Shown here: in pieces, positions 1-8,594 of the stretch
How the letters are laid out: every line of letters begins with the position of its first letter
How positions within the stretch are numbered: the first letter of the stretch is position 1
DNA from: Paenibacillus sp. AN1007
GTDB taxonomy: Bacteria; Bacillota; Bacilli; Paenibacillales; Paenibacillaceae
Length of the DNA stretch: 64,000 nucleotides
Direction of reading: 5' to 3'
Assembly: GCF_040702995.1 (NCBI RefSeq)
Contig: NZ_CP159992.1
Coordinates: forward strand, 1,885,501 to 1,949,500
Notes under the pieces: generated by a model
Seen by the model: the letters and a program-made list of their open reading frames with translations, nothing else
The model's database searches: none
Told to the model about the DNA's origin: nothing
Translations under genes and position numbers: made by a program

Positions 1-1475
1 GACTTCGGCCGGAGCACGTGGAGTGGGTGGATGATGCACCGGAAGGCAAGCTGGATCTCATGGTTAATATGGATTTCCGTATGGCAGGTACAGCGATGTA
101 TTCCGATATCGTGCTGCCAGCAGCAACTTGGTATGAGAAAAGTGATCTAAGCAGTACGGATATGCACCCGTTTGTGCATCCGTTCAACCCGGCAGTAGCG
201 ACACAGTGGGAATCCCGCTCGGACTGGGATACCTTCAAGGAGATTGCGCGGGTATTCTCCGAAATGGCTGCACAGCAGTTCGACGGTCCGCAGAAGGAAA
301 TTTTGACTACACCGCTGCTGCATGATTCACCGGATGAACTCGCGCAGCCGTATGGTGAGATTAAAGACTGGAGCGCAGGAGAATGCGAAGCCATTCCGGG
401 TAAAACGATGCCGCATATTCAAGTGGTTGAACGTGACTACGCTGCGGTCTATAACAAAATGATCAGTCTCGGACCGAATGTGAAGGATAAACCGATCGGT
501 ACGAAGGGTATTGCCTGGTCAGCGAGCGAAGAATACGAAAAACTGAAAGGCATTCTCGGCGTGAATCGCAAAGATGGCATTGGACAAGGATGTCCGGATC
601 TGAGTACAGATCGTAACGTTGCAGAGGCGATTCTGACGCTGTCCACTACAACGAATGGCAAGATGGCTGTACGAGCGTGGGAATCCCTTGAGAAGAAAAC
701 GGCACTTCATCTGAAAGATTTGGCAGAAGAGCGCTCGGAGGAATGTTTCACCTTCGACGAAATTACATCGAAACCGAAAACGGTCATTACATCTCCTGCA
801 TTCAGTGGATCGGAAAAAGGCGGACGGCGGTATTCACCGTTTACGACCAACGTGGAACGTCTCATTCCATGGCGCACGCTGACAGGCAGACAGCAGTTCT
901 ATATCGATCATGCGATGCTGCGTGAGTTCGGTGAGACGCTGGCGACTTTCAAACCGATTTTGAAACATACACCGTTCCATCCAAACAGCAAACGTCCGAT
1001 CGAGGGCGGTAAAGAAATCGTACTGAACTACATGACACCGCATAACAAATGGTCTATCCACAGTATGTACTATGATGCACAGCCGATGCTGACCTTGTTC
1101 CGGGGCGGCCCAACGATCTGGATGAATCATGAAGACGCGGAGGACGCGGGTCTGGTGGATAACGACTGGATTGAATGTTTCAACCGAAACGGGGTTGTTG
1201 TGGCGAGAGCCGTAGTCACGCACCGCATTCCTCGTGGAGTAGCCTTTATGTATCACGCTCAGGACCGTCATATTAACGTTCCGGGCACGAAAATTTCACA
1301 GACACGCGGGGGTACGCACAACAGTCCGACGCGTATTCATGTGAAGCCAACACATATGATCGGCGGATATGCCCAGTTAAGTTATGGTTTCAACTATTAT
1401 GGCCCGACAGGCAACCAGCGTGACCTGAATGTCATCATTAGAAAACTGCAGGAGGTGGATTGGCTTGAAGATTAA
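1..1475 (+). CDS. narG: Respiratory nitrate reductase alpha subunit, 3' part
   Basis: The reading frame is open from base 3 and gives the last 490 or so residues of NarG, the molybdopterin (bis-MGD) catalytic subunit of membrane nitrate reductase, which reduces nitrate to nitrite at the cytoplasmic face using quinol electrons passed through NarI and NarH. The family is about 1,220 residues, so over half lies upstream of the window. The opening PEHVEWVDDAPEG, the stretch MAGTAMYSDIVLPAATWYEK and the C-terminal molybdopterin-dinucleotide-binding region ending in NVIIRKLQEVDWLED fit NarG closely. Its stop codon overlaps the start of narH by 11 bases, so the genes are translationally coupled. The promoter is outside the window. 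Confidence 0.97.
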   Translation, partial: LRPEHVEWVDDAPEGKLDLMVNMDFRMAGTAMYSDIVLPAATWYEKSDLSSTDMHPFVHPFNPAVATQWESRSDWDTFKEIARVFSEMAAQQFDGPQKEILTTPLLHDSPDELAQPYGEIKDWSAGECEAIPGKTMPHIQVVERDYAAVYNKMISLGPNVKDKPIGTKGIAWSASEEYEKLKGILGVNRKDGIGQGCPDLSTDRNVAEAILTLSTTTNGKMAVRAWESLEKKTALHLKDLAEERSEECFTFDEITSKPKTVITSPAFSGSEKGGRRYSPFTTNVERLIPWRTLTGRQQFYIDHAMLREFGETLATFKPILKHTPFHPNSKRPIEGGKEIVLNYMTPHNKWSIHSMYYDAQPMLTLFRGGPTIWMNHEDAEDAGLVDNDWIECFNRNGVVVARAVVTHRIPRGVAFMYHAQDRHINVPGTKISQTRGGTHNSPTRIHVKPTHMIGGYAQLSYGFNYYGPTGNQRDLNVIIRKLQEVDWLED

Positions 1476-2937
1476 AGCACAAGTCAGTATGGTCATGAAC
1501 CTGGATAAATGTATCGGCTGCCATACATGCAGCGTCACATGCAAAAACACCTGGACGAATCGTCCAGGTGCAGAGTACATGTATTTTAACAATGTGGAGA
1601 CCAAACCAGGTGTCGGTTACCCGAAACAATGGGAGGATCAGGACCGTTACCGCGGCGGTTGGGAGATGAAGAATGGCAAGCTGGAGCTGAAATCAGGTAC
1701 ACGTGCCAGACGTTTGCTTAACATTTTCCATAACCCCGATCAACCAACGATTGACGATTACTATGAGCCATGGACCTATGACTATGAAAAATTGACCAAC
1801 AGCCCGGAGAAAAAACATCAGCCGGTTGCCAGACCGAAATCCCAGATTACGGGAGAGTACATGAATCTCGAATGGGGTCCAAACTGGGAAGATGACCTTG
1901 CAGGTGCCCATGTAACAGGGCTGGAAGACCCGAACATGAAGGGTGTCGAGGAATCGATCAAAATGGACTTTGAACAGGTATTTATGATGTACCTGCCAAG
2001 AATCTGTGAACACTGTCTGAACCCGTCTTGTGTGTCTTCTTGTCCATCGGGAGCCATGTACAAACGGGAAGAGGACGGCATTGTACTGGTTGACCAGAAT
2101 GCCTGCCGAGCGTGGCGCTTCTGTGTATCCAGCTGCCCGTACAAAAAAGTGTATTTCAACTGGCAGACGAACAAAGCCGAGAAATGTACACTATGCTTCC
2201 CGCGGATTGAAGCGGGCCTGCCCACAATTTGTTCCGAAACCTGTGTTGGACGTATCCGTTATATCGGTCTGATGCTGTACGATGCTGATCGCATTGAAGC
2301 GGCAGCTTCCGTGGAAAATGAAAAGGACCTTTATGAGTCTCAAATGGATGTTTTCCTTGATCCGAATGATCCTGAAGTCATTCGTGAAGCACGGGCGGCA
2401 GGCATACCGGAGGACTGGATTATTGCAGCACAGCAATCCCCAATCTATAAAATGGTGATTGACTGGAAAATCGCACTGCCGCTTCATCCGGAATACCGCA
2501 CCATGCCGATGGTATGGTATATTCCGCCGCTCAGCCCGATTACTAACCGGGTAGAAGGCCAAGGAAGTTCGCTCGAAGCAAACGATATTTTCCCGGCCAT
2601 TGATAATATGCGCATTCCGGTTGAATATCTGGCGAACCTGCTTACGGCCGGAGATACAGAACGTATTCGTGAAGTGCTGCGCAAGATGGCTGTGATGCGG
2701 ATTCACATGCGCAACCAACAGACTGGCAAAACCAGTGAGTCTGACCTGCTGAATCTGGCAGGCATGAGTGCACAGGAAGTGGAAGACATGTATCGTCTGC
2801 TTGCCATTGCGAAATATGATGATCGCTTTGTCATCCCGCCAGCTCACCGTGAGGAAGTGGCAGACCTCTTCAGTGAACAAGGCAGCTGCGGCCTTGACTT
2901 TGCAGGCGGCCCAGGTTCCTGCGGCGTATTCTCATAG
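1465..2937 (+). CDS. narH: Respiratory nitrate reductase beta (iron-sulfur) subunit
   Basis: NarH carries electrons from the haem subunit NarI to NarG through four iron-sulfur clusters. I place the start at the TTG at 1465, preceded by AGGAGG and giving the family N-terminus MKIKAQVSMVMNLDKCIGC; this yields 490 residues, normal for the family. Cys groups are visible as CIGCHTCSVTC near the N-terminus, then CEHCLNPSCVSSCPSGA, CRAWRFCVSSCPYKK and CTLCFPRIEAG. The Trp in CRAW is the usual NarH replacement that makes that centre a [3Fe-4S] cluster, not a lesion. The start lies inside the end of narG and narJ follows after 17 bases. Confidence 0.97.
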   Translation: MKIKAQVSMVMNLDKCIGCHTCSVTCKNTWTNRPGAEYMYFNNVETKPGVGYPKQWEDQDRYRGGWEMKNGKLELKSGTRARRLLNIFHNPDQPTIDDYYEPWTYDYEKLTNSPEKKHQPVARPKSQITGEYMNLEWGPNWEDDLAGAHVTGLEDPNMKGVEESIKMDFEQVFMMYLPRICEHCLNPSCVSSCPSGAMYKREEDGIVLVDQNACRAWRFCVSSCPYKKVYFNWQTNKAEKCTLCFPRIEAGLPTICSETCVGRIRYIGLMLYDADRIEAAASVENEKDLYESQMDVFLDPNDPEVIREARAAGIPEDWIIAAQQSPIYKMVIDWKIALPLHPEYRTMPMVWYIPPLSPITNRVEGQGSSLEANDIFPAIDNMRIPVEYLANLLTAGDTERIREVLRKMAVMRIHMRNQQTGKTSESDLLNLAGMSAQEVEDMYRLLAIAKYDDRFVIPPAHREEVADLFSEQGSCGLDFAGGPGSCGVFS

Positions 2938-2954
2938 GAGAGGAGATAACAACG

Positions 2955-3611
2955 ATGACAATTGATATTGATCCAGAACCCATCGTGGAGCCGGTTTATG
3001 ACACGGAAACAAGACGAATGGTCTGCAAACTGATCTCCTATCTGCTGCAGTATCCGGATACCGAGTGGAGAGAGGGATTGCAGGGTGTAGAGGAAGCCGT
3101 TCTTTCGATCTCTGAGGAAGAAGTGAAGCAGGTCGTGTTAACCTTTACCAGAGCTGCACGGGCTGTTGATGCGATTAAGTGGCAGGATGCATATGTACGA
3201 GCGTTTGACTTTGATAAGAAATCGAACCTCTATCTCACTTATGCGGCCCATGGTGATGAGCGGGATCGCGGCCCGGCACTGATTGATTTGAAGCGCAGAT
3301 ATGAAGCAGCTGGTTTCTATATGGAAGCCAGCGAGCTGCCGGATTATTTGCCGATGGTGCTTGAATTTATTGCCGAGGCACCTGAGAAAGATGCGATTGG
3401 TGTTCTTGGCAGCTGCTATAAGTCGCTGGTGACCATGACCGAGAGCATCGCAGGACAGAATAGTCCATATGGGCCGCTCCTTACGCTCATGCTGCAGGTA
3501 CTGCCCGAGCTGTCTGTTTCGGACGTCCCTGAACCAAGCCAAGAACAACAGAAACAACCGTTAGGCGGTCTTAACGAGATCGTCGAGCTGATGAGGAGGG
3601 GCAATCGGTGA
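2955..3611 (+). CDS. narJ: Nitrate reductase maturation chaperone
   Basis: NarJ is a dedicated cytoplasmic chaperone that binds NarG and helps insert the molybdenum cofactor before NarGH docks on NarI; it is not part of the final enzyme. The 218-residue product is acidic and helical, with the TorD/NarJ-family stretch LYLTYAAHGDERDRGPAL and the later motif ELPDYLPMVLEFI, the part usually conserved. The ATG is preceded by GGAGAGGAGAT. The gene sits in the canonical narGHJI order and overlaps narI by four bases (GTGA). Confidence 0.95.
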   Translation: MTIDIDPEPIVEPVYDTETRRMVCKLISYLLQYPDTEWREGLQGVEEAVLSISEEEVKQVVLTFTRAARAVDAIKWQDAYVRAFDFDKKSNLYLTYAAHGDERDRGPALIDLKRRYEAAGFYMEASELPDYLPMVLEFIAEAPEKDAIGVLGSCYKSLVTMTESIAGQNSPYGPLLTLMLQVLPELSVSDVPEPSQEQQKQPLGGLNEIVELMRRGNR

Positions 3612-4333
3612 GTACACTGGAGTTGATGTTATGGGGTGCTCTCCCGTATATGGTCATTGTGTTTTGCGTCACGGCGACCATCTGGAGATATGTAACCAAT
3701 CCGTTTAGTTGGACATCCAAATCAAGTGAGATGCTGGAGAAACGTATGCTGCGATGGGGAAGTTTACTCTTCCACATCGGCATTTTCGCCGTCATCTGCG
3801 GACATATTGCCGGTTTGCTAGTACCGATCGAATTTTACCACTGGATCGGTCTGAGTGACGAAGCCTATCATATGGGCGCTGTGTTCGGCGGATTACCGGC
3901 AGGAATTATTGCATTTGCCGGTTTGTTTATTCTGTTGGTACGCCGCTATACGGCTCGTAGAGTACGGGCAGCAAGCAGCGTCGGAGATTGGTTGGCACTT
4001 GCGATGCTGATCATTGTTATTGTGACCGGCATACTGGCAACATCGGCCAATGCGGTAAACCACAGCGGCTTTGACTATCGTACAACGATTAATCCATGGC
4101 TGCGGGGGCTTTTGGTCTTCCAACCAGATCCGGCATTAATGCAGACGGTACCGATGAACTTCAAAATTCATATCCTGCTCACATTTGTGCTGTACTGTGT
4201 GTTCCCATTCACACGTCTCGTTCACATGCTGAGCATGCCGCTTGGATATCTGAGACGCAGCTATGTGCTGTATCGCAGAAGAGATGGAGCAGTGTATCCG
4301 AATCAGGAACAAAAAAAGGAAAGGGCGATGTAA
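3608..4333 (+). CDS. narI: Respiratory nitrate reductase gamma (cytochrome b) subunit
   Basis: NarI is the integral membrane di-haem b subunit that oxidises menaquinol and anchors NarGH. The 241-residue protein has about five hydrophobic segments and haem-ligand type histidines, for example in LFHIGIFAVICGHIAGLLVP and near FKIHILLTFVLYCVFPFTRLVH. It starts at a GTG inside the narJ stop (GTGA overlap). The C-terminus is a short basic cytoplasmic tail. The stop codon abuts the ATG of the next gene (ATG TAA ATG), so the nitrate transporter is in the same transcript. Confidence 0.96.
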   Translation: MSTLELMLWGALPYMVIVFCVTATIWRYVTNPFSWTSKSSEMLEKRMLRWGSLLFHIGIFAVICGHIAGLLVPIEFYHWIGLSDEAYHMGAVFGGLPAGIIAFAGLFILLVRRYTARRVRAASSVGDWLALAMLIIVIVTGILATSANAVNHSGFDYRTTINPWLRGLLVFQPDPALMQTVPMNFKIHILLTFVLYCVFPFTRLVHMLSMPLGYLRRSYVLYRRRDGAVYPNQEQKKERAM

Positions 4334-5845
4334 ATGCAGCAAAAAGGTAAAGTTCAACTGCCCTTGCAAACGGCAAGTCTGATTCTCGGTTTCATGGTAT
4401 GGGTGATTCTGTCTTCACTCATGCCCTTCATTAAAGAAGATATCGTACTTACATCATCGCAGCTGGCTTGGGCGACGGCCATTCCAGTCTTGATCGGTTC
4501 GATTGCCCGTATTCCGATTGGGTATTGGACGAACCGATATGGAGCGCGTAACATTTTCATGATCAGCTTTGTACTGTTACTGGCTCCAGTATGGTGGGTA
4601 AGCCGCGCAGCATCCTTCAGTGATCTGGTCATTGGCGGATTTTTCCTCGGGATCGGAGGGGCTGTATTTTCAGTCGGTGTAACCTCACTGCCGAAGTATT
4701 ATCCGAAAGAGCGCCACGGTTTCGTGAACGGGATCTATGGTATCGGTAACTTGGGGACGGCACTTTCCGCATTCGGGGCACCTCTGGTTGCTGCCCATGT
4801 GGGCTGGTCGAAAACGGTGCTGCTTTACAGCATTCTTTTAATTGGTATGGCAGTGCTGAATTTTGTTTTGGGAGACAAAAAAGAAACTCGTGTCACCCTT
4901 CCTCTGATGCAGCAGCTAAAAGACGTATCACGCAATAATAAGCTGTGGCTCTTGTGTCTCTTCTATTTCCTGACGTTTGGTTCATTCGTGGCGTTCACCG
5001 TCTACCTGCCGAACTTCCTCGTGACCAATTTCCAGATGGATAAGGTCGATGCAGGACTTCGCACCGCAGGATTCATTCTGGTGGCTACGATCATGCGTCC
5101 GGTGGGCGGATGGCTGGGAGACCGATTTAATCCATTTAAAATATTGATGTTTGTGTTCGGCGGGCTGACTGTGGCAGCAATTGTATTATCCTTCGCGCCA
5201 TCCTTTTATATTTACACGGTGGGCTGTCTGACTGTTGCGCTCTGTGCAGGGACGGGAAACGGTACGATTTTCAAATTAGTACCGATGTATTTCGTTAAAC
5301 AAGCAGGTATCGCGAACGGCATGATCTCGGCAATGGGTGGTTTGGGCGGTTTCTTCCCTCCATTGATGCTGACGCTGCTGTACAGCATGACAGGTCATTA
5401 TGCGATTGGATTCATGGCTTTATCCCAGATCGCACTGGTAAGTCTCGTGCTTGTGATCTGGATGTTCTATCAGGAGAAGCTCGAGCTGTCTGCCAGCATT
5501 TTGGAGAACACGATTGAAGCCATTCTCGTGACGGATACGAACAGTGTCATTCGTTCTGTCAATCCGGCCTTTACCGCAGTTACAGGTTACACGGCTGAAG
5601 AAGCGGTAGGGCAGAAGCCAAGTATGCTGAAATCAGGCAGGCAGGATAAAAAGTTCTATGATCAGTTATGGCGGGAGCTGCGTGAAAAAGGATACTGGCA
5701 GGGCGAGATCTGGAACCGGAAGAAAAACGGTGAGGTCTATCAGGAGTGGCTCAGTATTACTGCGATCCGTAATGAGGCTGGAGAAATCAAATATTACGCG
5801 GGAATGTTCAGTGATATGAGCAAGCCTGACCTGACGCTTGCCTGA
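4334..5845 (+). CDS. narK: NarK-type nitrate/nitrite transporter fused to a PAS domain
   Basis: Residues 1 to about 380 are a 12-helix major facilitator protein of the NarK/NasA nitrate-nitrite porter family, with the signature glycine-rich segments GFFLGIGGAVFSVGV and CAGTGNGTIFKLVPMYF and the loop motif RPVGGWLGDRF. It would import nitrate or exchange it for nitrite for the NarGHI made by the same operon. Unusually, residues about 387-496 form a PAS/PAC domain: TIEAILVTDTNSVIRSVNPA, then GYTAEEAVGQ, then GEIWNRKKNGEVYQEW. Ordinary NarK ends near residue 400. The frame is continuous, with no stop between the parts, so this is a true fusion. The PAS ligand cannot be read from the sequence. 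Confidence 0.93.
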   Translation: MQQKGKVQLPLQTASLILGFMVWVILSSLMPFIKEDIVLTSSQLAWATAIPVLIGSIARIPIGYWTNRYGARNIFMISFVLLLAPVWWVSRAASFSDLVIGGFFLGIGGAVFSVGVTSLPKYYPKERHGFVNGIYGIGNLGTALSAFGAPLVAAHVGWSKTVLLYSILLIGMAVLNFVLGDKKETRVTLPLMQQLKDVSRNNKLWLLCLFYFLTFGSFVAFTVYLPNFLVTNFQMDKVDAGLRTAGFILVATIMRPVGGWLGDRFNPFKILMFVFGGLTVAAIVLSFAPSFYIYTVGCLTVALCAGTGNGTIFKLVPMYFVKQAGIANGMISAMGGLGGFFPPLMLTLLYSMTGHYAIGFMALSQIALVSLVLVIWMFYQEKLELSASILENTIEAILVTDTNSVIRSVNPAFTAVTGYTAEEAVGQKPSMLKSGRQDKKFYDQLWRELREKGYWQGEIWNRKKNGEVYQEWLSITAIRNEAGEIKYYAGMFSDMSKPDLTLA

Positions 5846-5894
5846 GCAGGTAATGGTAACGGAACAGTTGTTGAAAAGGTGATCCAACATACAG

Positions 5895-5938
5895 AAAGAG
5901 ACCTTAACTTGATGTACAGTAGTTAAGGTCTCTTTTTC
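5895..5938 (+). terminator. Rho-independent terminator of the nar operon
   Basis: A near-perfect hairpin with arms AAAGAGACCTTAACT and AGTTAAGGTCTCTTT and an 11-base loop ends in a T run. It lies 50 bases after the narK stop and before the convergent crp/fnr gene. Confidence 0.9.
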
Positions 5939-5966
5939 ACAAGCGAAAGGCAATTTTTCGTAATGC

Positions 5967-6668
5967 TCAAGCGTCTCGCTGTTCTTTTAGAGCTGGCAGG
6001 TTATGAATAATGATGCGGCTGCGATCAACCTCCAGCAGCTCATCCTTCGCGAGCTGGTTCAGCAGGCGATTGGCAGTTTCTCGTGTTGTTCCGATCGAAT
6101 TGGCAAACTCCTGGTGTGTCATAGGCAGATTAATAACGACCTTATCCGCCTGCTGCTGACCATGCTGCTCTGCGAGCATAAGGAGAAAGGAGAGCACACG
6201 ATTACGAACATCCTGTCCGGAAAGCACCTGCAGCTTATCCTGCAATTCACGGATTTTATCGCCAAGCACACGCATGATTTTAATAGCAATCGAAGGTGTG
6301 CTGAGCATTAGCCGTTCAAATTGTCTGACGGGGATTGCCAGCAGACTTGTTGGTGTAATCGCCACAGCCGTAGCGGGATATGGATGCGCGTTGAAAAAAC
6401 CGGTATGTGGAAACATATCGCCTGTTTTGAGAAAAGAGACAATCTGTTCATGTCCGTTCTCATCCGTTTTGTAGGCTTTGACGATACCTGTACGGATGAA
6501 GAACACGGCTTCTTTCTCACTGCCCTCACTAAAAATCACTGTTTTTTTGTTGATGCTTCGGGATATGGCGATTTCTTCAACCTGTTTCAACTCTTCGGAG
6601 CTCAGGTCCTGGAAAATAGGAAACTGCTGCAGAAATTCCGCTGCGTTTTCTTTATTAACCCTGGTCAT
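5967..6668 (-). CDS. Crp/Fnr-family transcription regulator, cysteine-free
   Basis: This 233-residue protein has an N-terminal cyclic-nucleotide-binding-like beta roll (about residues 15-125), a long dimer helix (about 130-155) and a C-terminal winged helix. The recognition helix contains RETANR (196-201), the Arg-Glu-x-x-x-Arg pattern of CRP and Bacillus Fnr, which read TGTGA half-sites. There is no cysteine at all, so it cannot hold the Fe-S cluster of classical FNR. I chose the ATG at 6668, behind GAGAGG, rather than a TTG six codons upstream. It sits between narK and ywiC, roughly where Bacillus subtilis has fnr. It may act on the TGTGA sites at 7573, 9079 and 11016; that link is inference. 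Confidence 0.88.
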   Translation of the reverse strand: MTRVNKENAAEFLQQFPIFQDLSSEELKQVEEIAISRSINKKTVIFSEGSEKEAVFFIRTGIVKAYKTDENGHEQIVSFLKTGDMFPHTGFFNAHPYPATAVAITPTSLLAIPVRQFERLMLSTPSIAIKIMRVLGDKIRELQDKLQVLSGQDVRNRVLSFLLMLAEQHGQQQADKVVINLPMTHQEFANSIGTTRETANRLLNQLAKDELLEVDRSRIIIHNLPALKEQRDA

Positions 6669-6722
6669 ACGAATCCATCCTCTCAATAACGTTTACATTT
6701 AAACTCTTTATTTGATGTTCAT

Positions 6723-6742
6723 ATCTTTGGTTCTCCAAAGAT
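6723..6742. promoter_or_regulatory. Perfect inverted repeat, candidate operator
   Basis: Arms ATCTTTGG and CCAAAGAT are separated by four bases, in the 114-base space between the divergent crp/fnr gene and the ywiC-like gene. There is no T run on either side, so it is more likely a protein-binding site than a terminator. It does not match the CRP/FNR half-site TGTGA. Confidence 0.5.
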
Positions 6743-6782
6743 CAAAAGCCTAATTTCGTAATGATAAATCGGTTAGGAGGTC

Positions 6783-7532
6783 GTGATTGAATTGAAAAGC
6801 AGTGCGAGTACAAACTTAAAACCAATCGTTATCCCTCATGAGCATGGCGGATGGGCGATGGTGAGTGTGCCTTTTTTCGTCGGTGTGGCGGCGAGCAGTC
6901 CCCAGTGGCTTCATGTGCCGCTTTTTATGGCCTGGCTTGGCCTGTATTTGACGGCTTATCCCCTGCTGCAATCACTCAAACGAAATGCGAATCGGCCGCG
7001 TTTATATACATGGGCAGCCATATATGGCACGATTGCCCTAGTCTGTCTCATCCCGGCTGTTATTGGTCAATCATCACTGTTGTGGTTTGGACCTATGCTG
7101 GCTGGACTGCTGCTGGTGAACATTTGGCATGTGAAACACAAGGCAGAAAGATCCCTGACTAATGATCTGTGTGCGATGCTGGTGTTTTCGCTTGGCGGAG
7201 CGGCAGCTTATCTGATCGGCAGCGGTGAATGGGATTACGGAATGGTCATCGTTGTATTATTTTCCTTTTTACATTTTACAGGAAGTACGTTCTTTGTGAA
7301 ATCCGTCTTTAGGGAACGCAGCAATCCACGCTGGATCAGGTTGTCACGTCTTGTCCATGTTGTACTCTTATTCATTCCGGCTATCGTTGGGTACCCATGG
7401 ATGGGGCTGGCCTATGTTTATTCCGCTGCGCGGGCGTTTCGTTATGCAGGCCATACACTGCGTCCCATGAAGGTGGGGATGATCGAGATTATTGGTGCCG
7501 TGCAGTTCCTGCTCTGGTTCATTCTGCTGTAG
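6783..7532 (+). CDS. ywiC: YwiC-like membrane protein
   Basis: A 249-residue protein with about seven hydrophobic segments and the family N-terminal motif IVIPHEHGGWAMVSVPFFVG. YwiC-like proteins have no proven function, but in Bacillus subtilis ywiC lies between fnr and narGHJI, and here it again sits beside nar and a crp/fnr gene, so a link with anaerobic nitrate respiration is likely. The start is uncertain: the GTG at 6783 is only two bases after AGGAGG, while an in-frame TTG at 6792 has an 11-base spacing. The gene is divergent from crp/fnr, with the inverted repeat at 6723-6742 between them. Confidence 0.82.
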   Translation: MIELKSSASTNLKPIVIPHEHGGWAMVSVPFFVGVAASSPQWLHVPLFMAWLGLYLTAYPLLQSLKRNANRPRLYTWAAIYGTIALVCLIPAVIGQSSLLWFGPMLAGLLLVNIWHVKHKAERSLTNDLCAMLVFSLGGAAAYLIGSGEWDYGMVIVVLFSFLHFTGSTFFVKSVFRERSNPRWIRLSRLVHVVLLFIPAIVGYPWMGLAYVYSAARAFRYAGHTLRPMKVGMIEIIGAVQFLLWFILL

Positions 7533-7572
7533 ATGGCATCATTTTATCATAACGTGATTTAAGTCCACATCA

Positions 7573-7588
7573 GGTGACATAGGTCACA
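7573..7588. promoter_or_regulatory. CRP/FNR-type box, 9 of 10 consensus bases
   Basis: The sequence GGTGA-CATAGG-TCACA matches TGTGA-N6-TCACA except for the first base. It lies 120 bases before the ZIP transporter start and 41 bases after the ywiC-like gene, so it probably serves the ZIP gene. It is one of three such sites in the nitrate island. Confidence 0.5.
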
Positions 7589-7708
7589 CCGTCATCGAAT
7601 TGACATGGAATGATAAAGAAGTCCGCACATTTCCGGTAATTGTTTTTGATCTGCCCGCAGAGGTTAATGGGAGATAAATAAACTGGAACAAGGGAGGGGC
7701 CTACCCGA

Positions 7709-8434
7709 ATGTGGACTGCGTTTATGTGGGGCGGCATCTCCGCCTCGGCGGTGGTTATCGGTGCGCTTGCTGCACTTTTTATGAAGATTCCGAAAAGGAT
7801 TATCGGCTGGATAATGGCTTTCGGGACAGGAACGCTGATTGGTGCAGCAACGTTTGAGCTGCTTGGAGATGCACTGAACGATGGAGGCATGCTGCCAACA
7901 GCTATTGGTTTTACTGCAGGGGCAGTGGTATATACGCTGTTTGATCTGCTCATCTCAGCTAAAGGCGGGTCTAATCGGAAACGTTCCAGCAGGAAGGATT
8001 CAAGCCAGCAAAGCGGTCTCGGGATATTCGCAGGCACAGTGATGGATGCAATTCCCGAGTCGATCATGCTGGGGGCCAGTTTGCTGGCCGGTAACGGAGT
8101 AAGTGTGGTGCTCGTGGTCTCCATCTTTGTCAGCAACATTCCTGAAGGGTTATCCAGTACGGCAGGACTGAAGAACAGCAAGTACAGCAAAGGTAAAATT
8201 TTATTGATGTGGCTCGGTGTACTGCTGATCTCTTCACTTGCCGCACTCGGGGGATATCTGTTTCTGGAACAGCTTCCGAAGGAGATGGGCGCAGCGATCG
8301 GAGCCTTTGCCGGCGGAGGCATCATAGCCATGCTCTGCTCAACGATGATGCCAGAGGCTTTTGAGGAAGGAGGCCCTGTTGTAGGGTTGATCGCTTCTAT
8401 GGGATTGCTTGTGTCACTGCTGCTGGACATCTAA
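7709..8434 (+). CDS. ZIP-family metal transporter
   Basis: This 241-residue polytopic protein is of the ZIP family, which moves zinc, iron or manganese into the cytoplasm. The metal-path motifs on the central helices are visible as DAIPESIMLG and SNIPEGLSST, and a third related one as MMPEAFEEGG near the C-terminus. A basic, serine-rich loop (about residues 90-110) lies between helices 3 and 4, the position of the variable metal-binding loop, but it has no histidines. The ATG follows GGGAGGGG. Its place in the nitrate island and the CRP/FNR-type site upstream suggest anaerobic expression, but the metal and role are not evident. Confidence 0.85.
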   Translation: MWTAFMWGGISASAVVIGALAALFMKIPKRIIGWIMAFGTGTLIGAATFELLGDALNDGGMLPTAIGFTAGAVVYTLFDLLISAKGGSNRKRSSRKDSSQQSGLGIFAGTVMDAIPESIMLGASLLAGNGVSVVLVVSIFVSNIPEGLSSTAGLKNSKYSKGKILLMWLGVLLISSLAALGGYLFLEQLPKEMGAAIGAFAGGGIIAMLCSTMMPEAFEEGGPVVGLIASMGLLVSLLLDI

Positions 8435-8516
8435 TTGGGAACATACGTCGAGACCTTCAAAACAAAACACGAGTAACGTCAAACGTTGATAACTTCAACT
8501 TGTAACAGGTAAAGAC

Positions 8517-8557
8517 AAAGAGTATCCCCTCAGAGCCATTCTGAAGGGATACTCTTT
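8517..8557. terminator. Bidirectional terminator
   Basis: A hairpin with outer arms AAAGAGTATCCC and GGGATACTCTTT and an inner TCAGA/TCTGA pairing separates two convergent genes. A tracts and T tracts flank it, so it can serve both strands. Confidence 0.85.
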
Positions 8558-8594
8558 ATTTATAGGCGGATATCGTTTATAGGTTACAGAGAAA

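Noticed and set aside
2100..2130. Trp in place of Cys in one NarH cluster motif (CRAW)
   Set aside because: This is the normal NarH sequence that produces a [3Fe-4S] centre, not a mutation.
6723..6742. Possible terminator for ywiC or crp/fnr
   Set aside because: The hairpin lies between divergent genes, upstream of both, and has no T run; an operator is more likely.
7570..8430. Open minus-strand frame of 286 codons opposite the ZIP transporter gene
   Set aside because: The translation is low-complexity and Pro/Ser-rich, has no ribosome binding site, and the plus strand encodes a clear ZIP transporter.
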